Part shown: piece after piece, positions 29,066 to 37,656 of the stretch
How the letters are laid out: every line of letters starts with the position of its first letter
How positions within the stretch are numbered: position 1 is the first letter of the stretch
NCBI GenBank assembly: GCA_003561535.1
Contig: PWWI01000101.1
Span: 1 to 60,731, forward strand
Length of the DNA stretch: 60,731 nucleotides
Direction of reading: 5' to 3'
From: Nitriliruptoraceae bacterium
Lineage (GTDB): Bacteria > Actinomycetota > Nitriliruptoria > Nitriliruptorales > Nitriliruptoraceae
The notes under the pieces: generated by a model
What the model was told of the DNA's origin: nothing
Database searches by the model: none
Seen by the model: the letters and a program-made list of their open reading frames with translations, nothing else
Program-made: the position numbers and the translations under genes

Positions 29066-30270
29066 CCCAGCCAGAGCCCATGTCGATGTTCGATGCGGAC
29101 CAGCTCGCCGCCTGCGTGCAGTGCGGCTTCTGCCTGTCCTCCTGCCCCACCTACGAGACCACCCACCTCGAGGAACACGGCCCCCGGGGCCGCATCCTGG
29201 CGATGCGCCTGGTCGAGGAGGGCGAGCTCACCATCGACGATCCGGACGTGGTGGACTCCCTGGAGACCTGCGTGCAGTGCCGGGCGTGCGAGACGGTCTG
29301 CCCCTCGCTGGTGCAGTTCGGCTCGCTGATGGAGACGGCCCGGGCCGAGATCACCGAACGGCAGCCGCCACGCGGGCCCGAGGGCCTGGCCCAGCGGTTG
29401 CTCTTCGCCGCCCTGGTGCGCCGTGGCCTCCTGCGTGTCGGTGGGATCCTCCTCGCGCTGGCCCAGGCGGTGCGCGCCGACCGGCTGCTCCCGGCACGCC
29501 TGAGGCCGGCGCAGCGCGTGGCGCTGGCCGACACCCTGCGCAGCTACCGGTTGCCACCCCCGGGTGCGCCGGTCCGCGGGGAGGCGTTCCTGTTCCGGGG
29601 CTGCGTGATGGACGGGCTGTTCCGGGACGTCCACCAGGCCACCGCCCAGGTGCTGGCGGCGGTCGGCTACCGGCCACGCTTCGAGCCGGCGCCGCCGTGC
29701 TGCGGGGCCCTGTCGGCCCACGCCGGCCGGGAGTCGGAGGCGCACGCGCTGGCCGAGGCCACGATCGCGGCCTACGCCGGCACGACCGGCCCCGTCCTGG
29801 TGAACTCCGCGGGCTGCGGCGGGGCCATGAAGGAGTACGGGAAGCTGCTGGGGACCGAGGAGGCCCGCGCCTTCAGCGCACGGGTCAAGGACCTCTCCGA
29901 GCTCGTCACCCCGGAGGAGGTCGCTGCACGCGGCGGCGAGGTCCCGCTCCCCCTCGCCTACCAGGCCCCCTGCCACCTCCGCAACGTCCAGGGGCTCGCC
30001 GAGCAGGCGCGCGACCTGGTCGCCGCGATCCCCGGGCTGACCCTGCTGGAGCCCGACGACGAGCAGCAGTGCTGCGGGTCCGGCGGCATCTACTCCTACC
30101 TGCAGCCGGCACTCGGTGATGCGATGCTCGCCCGCAAGGACGCGTCCCTGCAGCGCACGGGTGCCCAGGGCGTGGTCTCCGGCAACCCGGGGTGCGCCAT
30201 GCAGATCGCCCGGGAGGGCTGGGAGATCCACCACCCGGCACAGCTGCTGGCCCGCTCGCTGACGCCCTGA
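29062..30270 (+). CDS. glcF: Glycolate oxidase iron-sulfur subunit GlcF
   Basis: CVQCGFCLSSCPTYE; CVQCRACETVCPS; CCGALSAHAG; QCCGSGGIYS. Confidence 0.92.
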   Translation: MTQPEPMSMFDADQLAACVQCGFCLSSCPTYETTHLEEHGPRGRILAMRLVEEGELTIDDPDVVDSLETCVQCRACETVCPSLVQFGSLMETARAEITERQPPRGPEGLAQRLLFAALVRRGLLRVGGILLALAQAVRADRLLPARLRPAQRVALADTLRSYRLPPPGAPVRGEAFLFRGCVMDGLFRDVHQATAQVLAAVGYRPRFEPAPPCCGALSAHAGRESEAHALAEATIAAYAGTTGPVLVNSAGCGGAMKEYGKLLGTEEARAFSARVKDLSELVTPEEVAARGGEVPLPLAYQAPCHLRNVQGLAEQARDLVAAIPGLTLLEPDDEQQCCGSGGIYSYLQPALGDAMLARKDASLQRTGAQGVVSGNPGCAMQIAREGWEIHHPAQLLARSLTP

Positions 30271-30332
30271 CGGGCACGGTGGTCGGGCTCGACGCCCGGG
30301 TCAGGGGCGCTCGGGCCGTCGACGGCGGTGGC

Positions 30333-30848
30333 TCAGCGCTCGCCCGTCGGAACCCGGCGACCGATGCGGGCGGCGACGATCGCGCACCCGAGCAGCCCCA
30401 CCGCCAGCACCAGCCCGGCGGCGCCGGGGGTCTGCGCGGCGGCGAACCCGGCGATGACGGCGATGGTCGCACTGATCAGGAACCCGGCAGCGGCCACCAT
30501 GTCGACCTCACGCAGCGGGCGACCGACGGCGATGACCGCGACGACCGGTCCGACGAGCAGCACCAGGGGCGCGAGGTTGCCGAGCACGCCCGGATCGACG
30601 CCACTGGCCACCGCCAGGGCGAGCACCAGGAGCGCCACCGCCAGCGCGGCACCCGTGACGATGACCCCGCGGTGGCGGTGCAGCATCCCGACCAGCACGA
30701 GCGTGATGGGGGTGGCGAACACGAGCGCCGGGACGATCCGGCCGGCCGGGGTGGCGCTGAGCGGCAGGGCGAGGATGGCGGCCATCCCGAACAGTGACGC
30801 CGGGAGCAGCAGACGGCGCTCGTGGTCGGTCGCTCGCGGCTGCTCCAC
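30333..30848 (-). CDS. Hypothetical multi-pass membrane protein
   Basis: Strongly hydrophobic ORF of 171 aa, no opposite-strand coding alternative. Confidence 0.65.
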   Translation of the reverse strand: MEQPRATDHERRLLLPASLFGMAAILALPLSATPAGRIVPALVFATPITLVLVGMLHRHRGVIVTGAALAVALLVLALAVASGVDPGVLGNLAPLVLLVGPVVAVIAVGRPLREVDMVAAAGFLISATIAVIAGFAAAQTPGAAGLVLAVGLLGCAIVAARIGRRVPTGER

Positions 30849-30941
30849 GGTCGTCCTCCTCGTCGCGCCCCACCGCTGGAGGGGCCGCTGCGCCCGCGAC
30901 GCTACTCACCGAGGTGGCTCGGCGTGCGCTCGGGCGTCTCC

Positions 30942-30947
30942 TAGGCT
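30942..30947 (+). promoter_or_regulatory. Putative -10 hexamer TAGGCT upstream of anti-sigma-like gene
   Basis: TAGGCT 35 bp before the GTG at 30983. Confidence 0.35.
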
Positions 30948-30982
30948 GATGGGGACACCGAACCTGGGAACGGGGAACGCGC

Positions 30983-31450
30983 GTGGCCGTGCCGCAGCCC
31001 GCTCCGGTCACCCGCCTGCGGGTCCACGGAGGCCCCGAGTCGCTCCGTCCCGCAGCACGACGGGTGCGCGATGACGTCCTGGCCCGTGGCGTGGCCGCCG
31101 AGGAGGCCGGGGCGGTCGAGCTCGCTGTCCACGAGCTGCTGGCCAACGCGCTGGAGCACGGTCACCTCGGCGACCCCGCCGTGCCGATCGACGTCGAGGT
31201 GACGGGCGCCGACGGTCGCGAGGTGACCGTGCGGGTGTCGGACCAGGCGCTCGGAGGTCGTTGGCCGGCGCGCTGGCCCGCCGGCGCTGACGGTGCCCAG
31301 CCGGTTGGCAGCACCGAACGACTTCGGGGTCGGGGGCTCACGCTGGCCAGGGCCGCGGCCGCCGGGTTGCGGGTCGTAGGTGACCACGGGCGTACCGAGG
31401 TGGTGGTGCGGCTGTCGACCTTGCGGGCTCCGCACGTCGGCGCTGGCTAG
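30983..31450 (+). CDS. ATP-binding (HATPase_c) anti-sigma regulatory factor-like protein
   Basis: N-box AVELAVHELLANALEHGHLG; G-box-like GRGLTLARAAA. Confidence 0.8.
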   Translation: MAVPQPAPVTRLRVHGGPESLRPAARRVRDDVLARGVAAEEAGAVELAVHELLANALEHGHLGDPAVPIDVEVTGADGREVTVRVSDQALGGRWPARWPAGADGAQPVGSTERLRGRGLTLARAAAAGLRVVGDHGRTEVVVRLSTLRAPHVGAG

Positions 31451-31480
31451 CGTTCGGTCTCCTCTCGCATCGGAGACCCC

Positions 31481-32785
31481 GTGCCCCCCCGTGCGCGCCT
31501 ACTGCTGGTCGTGCTGCTCCTCGCGGCCCAGGCCAACCAGGCAGGCCCCGGACGTGGTGGCCGGCTGCGGCTCAGCAGCCTCACCGGCTCGGTCAGCAAC
31601 CGGGTGATCGAGGAGGTCGATGTCGACGCGGTCGTCCAGCGCGTCGATGTCCAGGCCCTGCTCGACCGCATCGACGTGGACGCGCTCCTGGGCCGGGTCG
31701 ATGTGGACGCGGTGCTCGACCGGGTGGATGTGGACCGGGTGCTCGACCGGGTGGATGTGCACCGGCTGCTGGACCGGGTGGACGTGGACCGGCTGCTGGA
31801 CCGGGTGGATGTCAACGCCGTGCTCGATCGGGTGGAGATCGACCGGCTGCTGGAACGAGCCGACCTCGACCGTCTGCTGTCGCGCGTCGACGTGGACGCG
31901 ATCGCGTCCCGCATCGATCTCGACGGCCAGATCCGCCGGGTCGACCTGGACGCTGCGGTGGCGCAGGTCGATCTCGATGCCGCCATCGCCGGCGTCGACG
32001 TCGAGGGCCTGGTGCGGCGTGCGGGGATCCCCGAGCTGATCACCGAGAGCACCGGCCAGGCGGCCAACTCCGCCCTCGACCTGGCCCGCCGCCAACTGGT
32101 CGCCGTGGACGTCGGGGTGGTCGGCCTCCTCCAACGTCTCCTGCGGCGCGATCCAGCGGAGTTGGCCCCAGGCCCTCCGCTACTGCTGACCAACCGGCAA
32201 GGCGAGGTCCAGGACCCCACCCTCTCCGGCTCGCGCACCCGGGCCAGGGCCGAGGTCAGCGGGTACTACGCCGGCCCGGCCAGCCGGATCCTGGCGTTCG
32301 CAGGGGATGTGGTGGCCTCGGCGGCAGCGTTCACCGCGGTGACGGTCACGATCTCCTGGCTGCTGGCCGTCTCCGCGGGCATCACCTTCGACACCACCGA
32401 ACGGGCCGGGCCGGTGTGGGCGGTGGCGCTCGGGACGTGGTACCTGCTGTGGTGGTGGGCGACGATCAGCGTCTCCGGTCGGACACCGGTGATGGCGCTG
32501 GTGGGTCTCAAGGTCGTCTGCCGCGCCGGCAACCCGATCAGTGCCGGGAGAGCGTTGCTGCGCGCCCTGCTGCAACCCCTCAGCGTGCTGCTCTTCGGCT
32601 TGGGCTTCGCCGTCATGCTCATCGACCGGGAGCGACGGGCGTTCCACGACCTGGCCGCCGGCGCCGCCGTCGTCTACGACTGGGGTGGCCGCCCGGCGGA
32701 GCTCCCGGCCCCGATCACCCAGTGGCTCGCGGAGCGAGGAGGGGTGGCGCCGGGGGTCCAGCAGGCACCCGACCAGGGGTCGTGA
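31481..32785 (+). CDS. RDD-family membrane protein with N-terminal nonapeptide repeats
   Basis: 15 tandem VDVDxLLDR units, then RDD-like GYYAGPASRILAFAGDVVASAAAF...RTPVMALVGLKVV...RAFHDLAAGAAVVYDW. Confidence 0.88.
   Translation: MPPRARLLLVVLLLAAQANQAGPGRGGRLRLSSLTGSVSNRVIEEVDVDAVVQRVDVQALLDRIDVDALLGRVDVDAVLDRVDVDRVLDRVDVHRLLDRVDVDRLLDRVDVNAVLDRVEIDRLLERADLDRLLSRVDVDAIASRIDLDGQIRRVDLDAAVAQVDLDAAIAGVDVEGLVRRAGIPELITESTGQAANSALDLARRQLVAVDVGVVGLLQRLLRRDPAELAPGPPLLLTNRQGEVQDPTLSGSRTRARAEVSGYYAGPASRILAFAGDVVASAAAFTAVTVTISWLLAVSAGITFDTTERAGPVWAVALGTWYLLWWWATISVSGRTPVMALVGLKVVCRAGNPISAGRALLRALLQPLSVLLFGLGFAVMLIDRERRAFHDLAAGAAVVYDWGGRPAELPAPITQWLAERGGVAPGVQQAPDQGS
31616..32020 (+). repeat. Tandem 27-bp coding repeat (15 units) encoding V-D-V-D-x-L-L-x-R
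   Basis: Units read directly: VDVDAVVQR VDVQALLDR IDVDALLGR VDVDAVLDR VDVDRVLDR VDVHRLLDR VDVDRLLDR VDVNAVLDR VEIDRLLER ADLDRLLSR VDVDAIASR IDLDGQIRR VDLDAAVAQ VDLDAAIAG VDVEGLVRR. Confidence 0.95.
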
Positions 32786-33501
32786 TGCGGACCCTCGGCC
32801 TGCTCGGCGGCATGGCCTGGCCCTCCACGGCGGAGGCCTACCGGGCGATCAACCTCGGTGTGGCCGCGCGGCTCGGCGGGACGCACTCGGCCCCGTTGCT
32901 CGTCTGGTCCGCCGACTTCGCCGAGGTCGAACAGCTCCAGAGGGCGGGAGCGTGGGAGGAGGCGGGGGCGCTGCTCGCCGACGCCGCCCAGCGGCTCGAG
33001 GCCGCCGGCGCCGAGGGCCTCATGCTGTGCTCCAACACGATGCACCGGGTGGCCGAGGCGATCGAGGCCGCGGTCGCCGTGCCGTTGCTGCACCTCGCCG
33101 ACGCCACCGCCGAGGCCGTCCGTGCCGACGGACGCACCCGCGTCGGCCTGCTCGGGACGCGGTTCACCATGGAGGAGTCCTTCTACCGCGGTCGGCTCGC
33201 GGACCATGGGCTCGAGATCCTGGTCCCCGACGCCCCCGATCGCGACGTGGTCCACCGGGTGATCTACCAGGAGCTGGTCCAGGGCCGCACGACCTCGCGG
33301 AGCCGGGAGGAGTACCTGCGCATCATCAGCCGGCTGCTCGAGCGCGGTGCCCAGGGGGGGATCGCCGGGTGCACCGAGATCGAGCTCCTCATCACCGCCG
33401 ATGACCTCCCGGTCGCCTACTACCCGACGACCGCACTCCACGCCGCGGCCGCGGTCGCCTGGATCCTGGAGGACGGGCCGGGGGAGGGGGAGGCTCCCTG
33501 A
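32785..33501 (+). CDS. Aspartate/glutamate racemase family protein
   Basis: LGLLGGMAWPSTAEAY; LCSNTMHRVAEAIE; GIAGCTEIELLI; start overlaps RDD gene stop (TGATG). Confidence 0.9.
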   Translation: MRTLGLLGGMAWPSTAEAYRAINLGVAARLGGTHSAPLLVWSADFAEVEQLQRAGAWEEAGALLADAAQRLEAAGAEGLMLCSNTMHRVAEAIEAAVAVPLLHLADATAEAVRADGRTRVGLLGTRFTMEESFYRGRLADHGLEILVPDAPDRDVVHRVIYQELVQGRTTSRSREEYLRIISRLLERGAQGGIAGCTEIELLITADDLPVAYYPTTALHAAAAVAWILEDGPGEGEAP

Positions 33502-33641
33502 CCCGCGGCGCCAGCTCCGCGCTCGGCGGCGGTGTCGAGGACGCGGCCGGCCGGGCGGCCGGTCCACGGCCGGAGCGCAGCCGAACCTCGCTACGGTGAG
33601 CGTCCGCGGGCGCCACCCCACCCGGACCCGAAGGAGGCACC

Positions 33642-34286
33642 GTGGCCGGCGACGATGGCACGACGATCGTGCTCGTGCGGCATGCCACCACCGCGGCGAC
33701 CGGCAAGCGGCTCGGTGGTTGGACCCCCGGCGTCCACCTCGACGAGGCCGGGGTGGCCCAGGCCGAGTCGGCCGCACAGCGGCTGGCGACCGCGGCGGTC
33801 GCGGCGGTGTACAGCTCCCCCCTGGAACGCACCCAGGACACCGCCCGCATCATCGCCCGGCCCCACCAGCTCCGGGTCCGTACCCGGCGCGGGCTCGGTG
33901 AGGTCGACTACGGCGACTGGACCGACAAGCCGCTCGGGCAGCTGCGACGCCGCAAGCTCTGGGCGGTGATCCAGGCGACCCCCTCCCGGGTCACCTTCCC
34001 CGGTGGGGAGTCGATCCGCGGTGCGCAGGCCCGGGCGGGCGACGCCACCGAGAGCCTGGCGGATCAGCACCCCGGCGAGACGATCGTGTGCGTCTCCCAC
34101 GCCGACGTGATCAAAGCCGTCGTCGCCCACCACCTCGGCATGCCCCTGGATGCCTTCCAACGACTCGTCATCTCGCCGGCGTCGATCACGGTGCTGCACC
34201 TGCCGGTGGGCCATGCTCCCGGCCTGCTGACGATCAACGACACCGGGGTCGCGGGGCCCCCACTGCCGCGGAGGTCCGACCCATGA
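33642..34286 (+). CDS. Histidine phosphatase family protein, MSMEG_4193-like
   Basis: VLVRHATTAATGKRLGGWTPGVHLDEAG; YSSPLERTQDTA; VSHADVIKAVVAHHLG. Confidence 0.9.
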   Translation: MAGDDGTTIVLVRHATTAATGKRLGGWTPGVHLDEAGVAQAESAAQRLATAAVAAVYSSPLERTQDTARIIARPHQLRVRTRRGLGEVDYGDWTDKPLGQLRRRKLWAVIQATPSRVTFPGGESIRGAQARAGDATESLADQHPGETIVCVSHADVIKAVVAHHLGMPLDAFQRLVISPASITVLHLPVGHAPGLLTINDTGVAGPPLPRRSDP

Positions 34287-34795
34287 TGGACGCGGAGCTG
34301 GCCACCCCGCACCACGTGACCGTGGGCTTCACCGGCGTCCCCGGCGCACGGACCTTCTTCCTGCAGGCCGAGGATGACGTCCAGCGCGTGGGGTTCCTGC
34401 TGGAGAAGGAACAGGCCCGCGGCATCGGTGAGCTGCTCGGTCAGCTCCTGGCACGCCTCGGCGACGGTGGGGCCAGCGACTGGGACCGGGCGGCGATGGA
34501 GCTGCGCGCGCCCGTGGAGGGCAGGTGGCGCGTGGGTGAGCTGTCGCTGGGCTTCGATCCCGAGCAGGACCGGTTCCTGCTCGAGCTGACGGAGCTGGTG
34601 GCCGATGAAGGCGGGCCGGAACCCCGCGAGGCGCGGGTGTGGCTCGACCGCGACCAGGCTCGTCGGCTCGCCTCCCACGCCCTCGAGGTGGTCGACCAGG
34701 GCCGTCCGACCTGCGAGCTGTGCGGTCGTCCCACCGAACTCGATGGCGCGCACGTCTGTCCCGCCACCAACGGGCACGGCAAGCTGTCGCGCTGA
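34283..34795 (+). CDS. DUF3090 family protein with C-terminal zinc-ribbon-like Cys residues
   Basis: VGFTGVPGARTFFLQAEDDVQRVGFLLEKEQ; CELCGRPTELDGAHVCPATNGH; ATGA overlap with upstream gene. Confidence 0.88.
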   Translation: MMDAELATPHHVTVGFTGVPGARTFFLQAEDDVQRVGFLLEKEQARGIGELLGQLLARLGDGGASDWDRAAMELRAPVEGRWRVGELSLGFDPEQDRFLLELTELVADEGGPEPREARVWLDRDQARRLASHALEVVDQGRPTCELCGRPTELDGAHVCPATNGHGKLSR

Positions 34796-34797
34796 CC

Positions 34798-35592
34798 GTG
34801 GACGAGCTGACCCTGCTGGCGGACCGGCTGCTGACGGCCCCGATCGAGGTCGTCGGTCGGTTCGGTGACGCCTCGAACGCCACCCTGCTGGTCCGCATGA
34901 CCGACCGTGCCCCCCGGTCGCTGGCTGAGCTGGCCGAGGCGCTCGGTCGTGAGCCCGAGCTCGACGACCTCGAGCCGGAGGACCTGGCCGTCTACAAACC
35001 CCAGCGCGGCGAACGGCCGCTGTGGGACTTTCCCGACGGCACCTTGCACCGTCGGGAGGTCGCGGCCCACGAGGTCTCGGCCGCACTCGGGTGGGACCAG
35101 GTCCCCACCACCGTGCTGCGCACCGACGCCCCCTTCGGCGTCGGATCGCTCCAGCGCTACGTCGCCCACGACCTCGAACAGCACTACTTCACGCTGCTGG
35201 AGCAGGGCGACACCGAGGTGGTCGCGCAGCTGGAGGCGATGGTGGTCTTCGACGCGCTGATCGAGAACGCCGACCGCAAGGCCGGACACGTCCTGTGCGC
35301 CCCGGGCCCGCCCGACCGGGTCTGGTTGATCGACCACGGGGTCACCTTCCACACCGAACCCAAGCTGCGTACCGTCGCGTGGGAGCTGGCCGGTGACGAG
35401 GTCCCGCCGCGCCTCCTCGCCGACGTGGACCGGCTGCGTGAAGGGCTGGCCGGCGGGTTCGGGGCCCGGCTCGCGACCCTGCTGACCGAGGCGGAGGTCC
35501 TCGCGCTCGAGGCCCGCGTGGTCACGTTGCTCCAGCAGGGGACCTTCCCGCACCCGAGCGTGCGTCACCCCTACCCCTGGCCGTTGCTGTGA
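34798..35592 (+). CDS. SCO1664-like, phosphatidylinositol 3/4-kinase-related protein
   Basis: EVVGRFGDASNATLLVRM; VYKPQRGERPLWDFPDGTLHRREVAAHEVS; DALIENADRKAGHVL; VWLIDHGVTFH. Confidence 0.85.
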   Translation: MDELTLLADRLLTAPIEVVGRFGDASNATLLVRMTDRAPRSLAELAEALGREPELDDLEPEDLAVYKPQRGERPLWDFPDGTLHRREVAAHEVSAALGWDQVPTTVLRTDAPFGVGSLQRYVAHDLEQHYFTLLEQGDTEVVAQLEAMVVFDALIENADRKAGHVLCAPGPPDRVWLIDHGVTFHTEPKLRTVAWELAGDEVPPRLLADVDRLREGLAGGFGARLATLLTEAEVLALEARVVTLLQQGTFPHPSVRHPYPWPLL

Positions 35593-35635
35593 GCCCGTCC
35601 GGACCGCACGAGCGTCGCCACCGGGCCACCGGCTG

Positions 35636-36373
35636 ATGGCCAACTACCGCGACCAGGGCATCGTGCTGAGGACCTACAAGCTCGGCGAGACCGACCGCAT
35701 CCTGCACCTGCTGACCCAGGGACGGGGCAAGGTCCGCGCGGTCGCCAGGGGCGTCCGGCGCCCCGGCAGCCGGTTCGGCGGGCGCCTGGAGGCCTTCAGC
35801 CACGTCGACCTCCAGCTGTACGAGGGGCGCAACCTCGACACCATCACCCAGGCGGAGCTGCTGGCCCCCCACGCCCGCATCCGCACCGACTACGCCGCCT
35901 CCGCCGCGGCGTCGCTGATGGCCGAGGTCGTCGACCACGTCGCCCAGGAGGGGGAACGGGACCATGCGGTGTTCCTGCTCCTGCGCTCGGGGCTCCAGGC
36001 GCTGGACGCCGAGCCCGCCGACCCGGCGATCTTCGTGGACGCGTTCCTGCTCCGGCTGGCCTCCGCGGTCGGGTTCCACGTCTTCACCGATGCCTGTGCG
36101 GTGTGTCGGACCCCCGGGGCACACGTGTTCCTCAGCGTCAAGGCCGGCGGCGCTCTGTGTGCCGACTGTGCCCCGACGGGCACCCGGGCGGTGGACCGGC
36201 CGGTGATCGACGCCGTCGCGCTGCTGGCCCGGCCGGGGGAGTGGACGGTGCTGCCGGGGCTGGCACGCGACCAGCCGGCCGCGCGGGCCACGGCCGCCTC
36301 CTACGCCCGGTCCTTCGCCGAGCACCACCTCGACCGCCGCTTCCGGGCCTACGACGCCGTCCCGCGGCCCTGA
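35636..36373 (+). CDS. recO: DNA repair protein RecO
   Basis: YRDQGIVLRTYKLGETDRILHLLTQGRGKVRAVARGVRRPGSRFGGRLEAF; Cys motif CAVC...CADC. Confidence 0.95.
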   Translation: MANYRDQGIVLRTYKLGETDRILHLLTQGRGKVRAVARGVRRPGSRFGGRLEAFSHVDLQLYEGRNLDTITQAELLAPHARIRTDYAASAAASLMAEVVDHVAQEGERDHAVFLLLRSGLQALDAEPADPAIFVDAFLLRLASAVGFHVFTDACAVCRTPGAHVFLSVKAGGALCADCAPTGTRAVDRPVIDAVALLARPGEWTVLPGLARDQPAARATAASYARSFAEHHLDRRFRAYDAVPRP

Positions 36374-36382
36374 GGCCGACGG

Positions 36383-37654
36383 TCAGGGCCGCGGTCGCAG
36401 GGCCGTGACCGGCCCGACCAGCGGCACCTGTGGATCGGGCTGGAGCACCACCTTGCCCGCCCGGGCGCGAGGCCCGGCCGAGGCGACCGCCAGGGCGTCC
36501 TGCCACCGGTCGAGGGGAGCGAGATGGGTCACCAGCGCGTCCACCGGGAAGGTCGGGTCGGTGAGCCAGTCGACGGCGTGCTCCGCGGAGCGACGGCCGT
36601 CAAGGGTCGGCTCGGGACCTCCGTTGATCGTGCCGAGGATCGTGAGCTCCCGGTTCCACCCCAGCGACCAGTCCACGGGCTGCTGGCGGGCGGCACCGAC
36701 CAGCACCAGCGTGCCACCGGGCCGCAGCAGGTGGAGGGCGAGGTCGATCGTGTCCGGGTAGCCGACGCAGTCGAACACCGCGTCCACGCCCCGCTCCAGC
36801 AGGGGCAGGGGCGTGCGCCTGGCGGTGAGTACCCGCCCGCCGTCCTGCTCGGCCAGCGCGTGGACCGCCGCCGGTCCCGTCGGCAGGATGCGGCTCGCCC
36901 CCACGGCGATGGCACGCTCGTCGCCGAAGCTGCCCGGTGAGACCATCGCCACATCGAGGTCCGGGTGGAGCCGGCGCAGGGCGGCGGTGAGCAGCAGGCC
37001 GATCGTGCCCGGCCCGATCACCACCACCCGGTCGCCGTCGCGCTGCCACCTGAGCGCCGCGTGGAGCGCCACCGCCAGCGGTTCGGTGAGCACGGCCCGG
37101 GTGGAGGCCAGGTCGCCGACGGGCAGGCACTGGGAGCGGTGGGCGACGAGCACCTGCCCGAAGCCGCCCCCCACGGCGGCGTCGAACCCCTGGGTCGGCG
37201 CGGCGCACCCGGTCTCCCCGGGCAGGTCGAAACGCTCGCACGCGTGGGGCAGGCCGCGGGTGCAGCTCCCGCAGACCGGATCGAAGCCCCGGTGCACACA
37301 GGACAGCACCGGGTCGAGGGCGACCCGGTCGCCGACCGCCAGGTCATCGACCTCCGCGCCGACCGCGTCGACCACGGCGACGACCTCGTGACCGGGGACG
37401 ACGCGTGCGGCGGTGTAGAAGGCGCTCAGCACCAGCGAGATCCGGGCGTGGGCCAGGCCGACGTCGCTGCCGCAGACGCCCGCCAGCTCGGTGCGCAGCC
37501 GGACCCACCGGGGCCCGGGGAGCGCAGGGGCGGGCAGGTCCTCGGCCAGCCGGAACAGCCCGCCACGGCGCCAGCCCGCATCCGAGCGCACCCGGCCTGC
37601 GGCGGTGGTCCACAGGTAGCGGGGCACGGTGGTCTCGGCGACGACGGCGCGCAC
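36383..37654 (-). CDS. Zinc-binding (alcohol/threonine/glucose) dehydrogenase, MDR superfamily
   Basis: GVCGSDVGLAH; VPGHEVVAVVDAVG; structural Zn region CVHRGFDPVCGSCTRGLPHAC; VVVIGPGTIGLL. Confidence 0.88.
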   Translation of the reverse strand: MRAVVAETTVPRYLWTTAAGRVRSDAGWRRGGLFRLAEDLPAPALPGPRWVRLRTELAGVCGSDVGLAHARISLVLSAFYTAARVVPGHEVVAVVDAVGAEVDDLAVGDRVALDPVLSCVHRGFDPVCGSCTRGLPHACERFDLPGETGCAAPTQGFDAAVGGGFGQVLVAHRSQCLPVGDLASTRAVLTEPLAVALHAALRWQRDGDRVVVIGPGTIGLLLTAALRRLHPDLDVAMVSPGSFGDERAIAVGASRILPTGPAAVHALAEQDGGRVLTARRTPLPLLERGVDAVFDCVGYPDTIDLALHLLRPGGTLVLVGAARQQPVDWSLGWNRELTILGTINGGPEPTLDGRRSAEHAVDWLTDPTFPVDALVTHLAPLDRWQDALAVASAGPRARAGKVVLQPDPQVPLVGPVTALRPRP

Positions 37655-37656
37655 CC

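Noticed and set aside
31616-32020. CRISPR-like array
   Set aside because: The 27-bp repeats are contiguous without spacers and remain in a coding frame
31499-32134. Minus-strand ORF with HPVQQPVHIHPVEH repeats
   Set aside because: Antisense reading of the RDD nonapeptide repeat; coding sense is supported by signal/TM and RDD domain on plus
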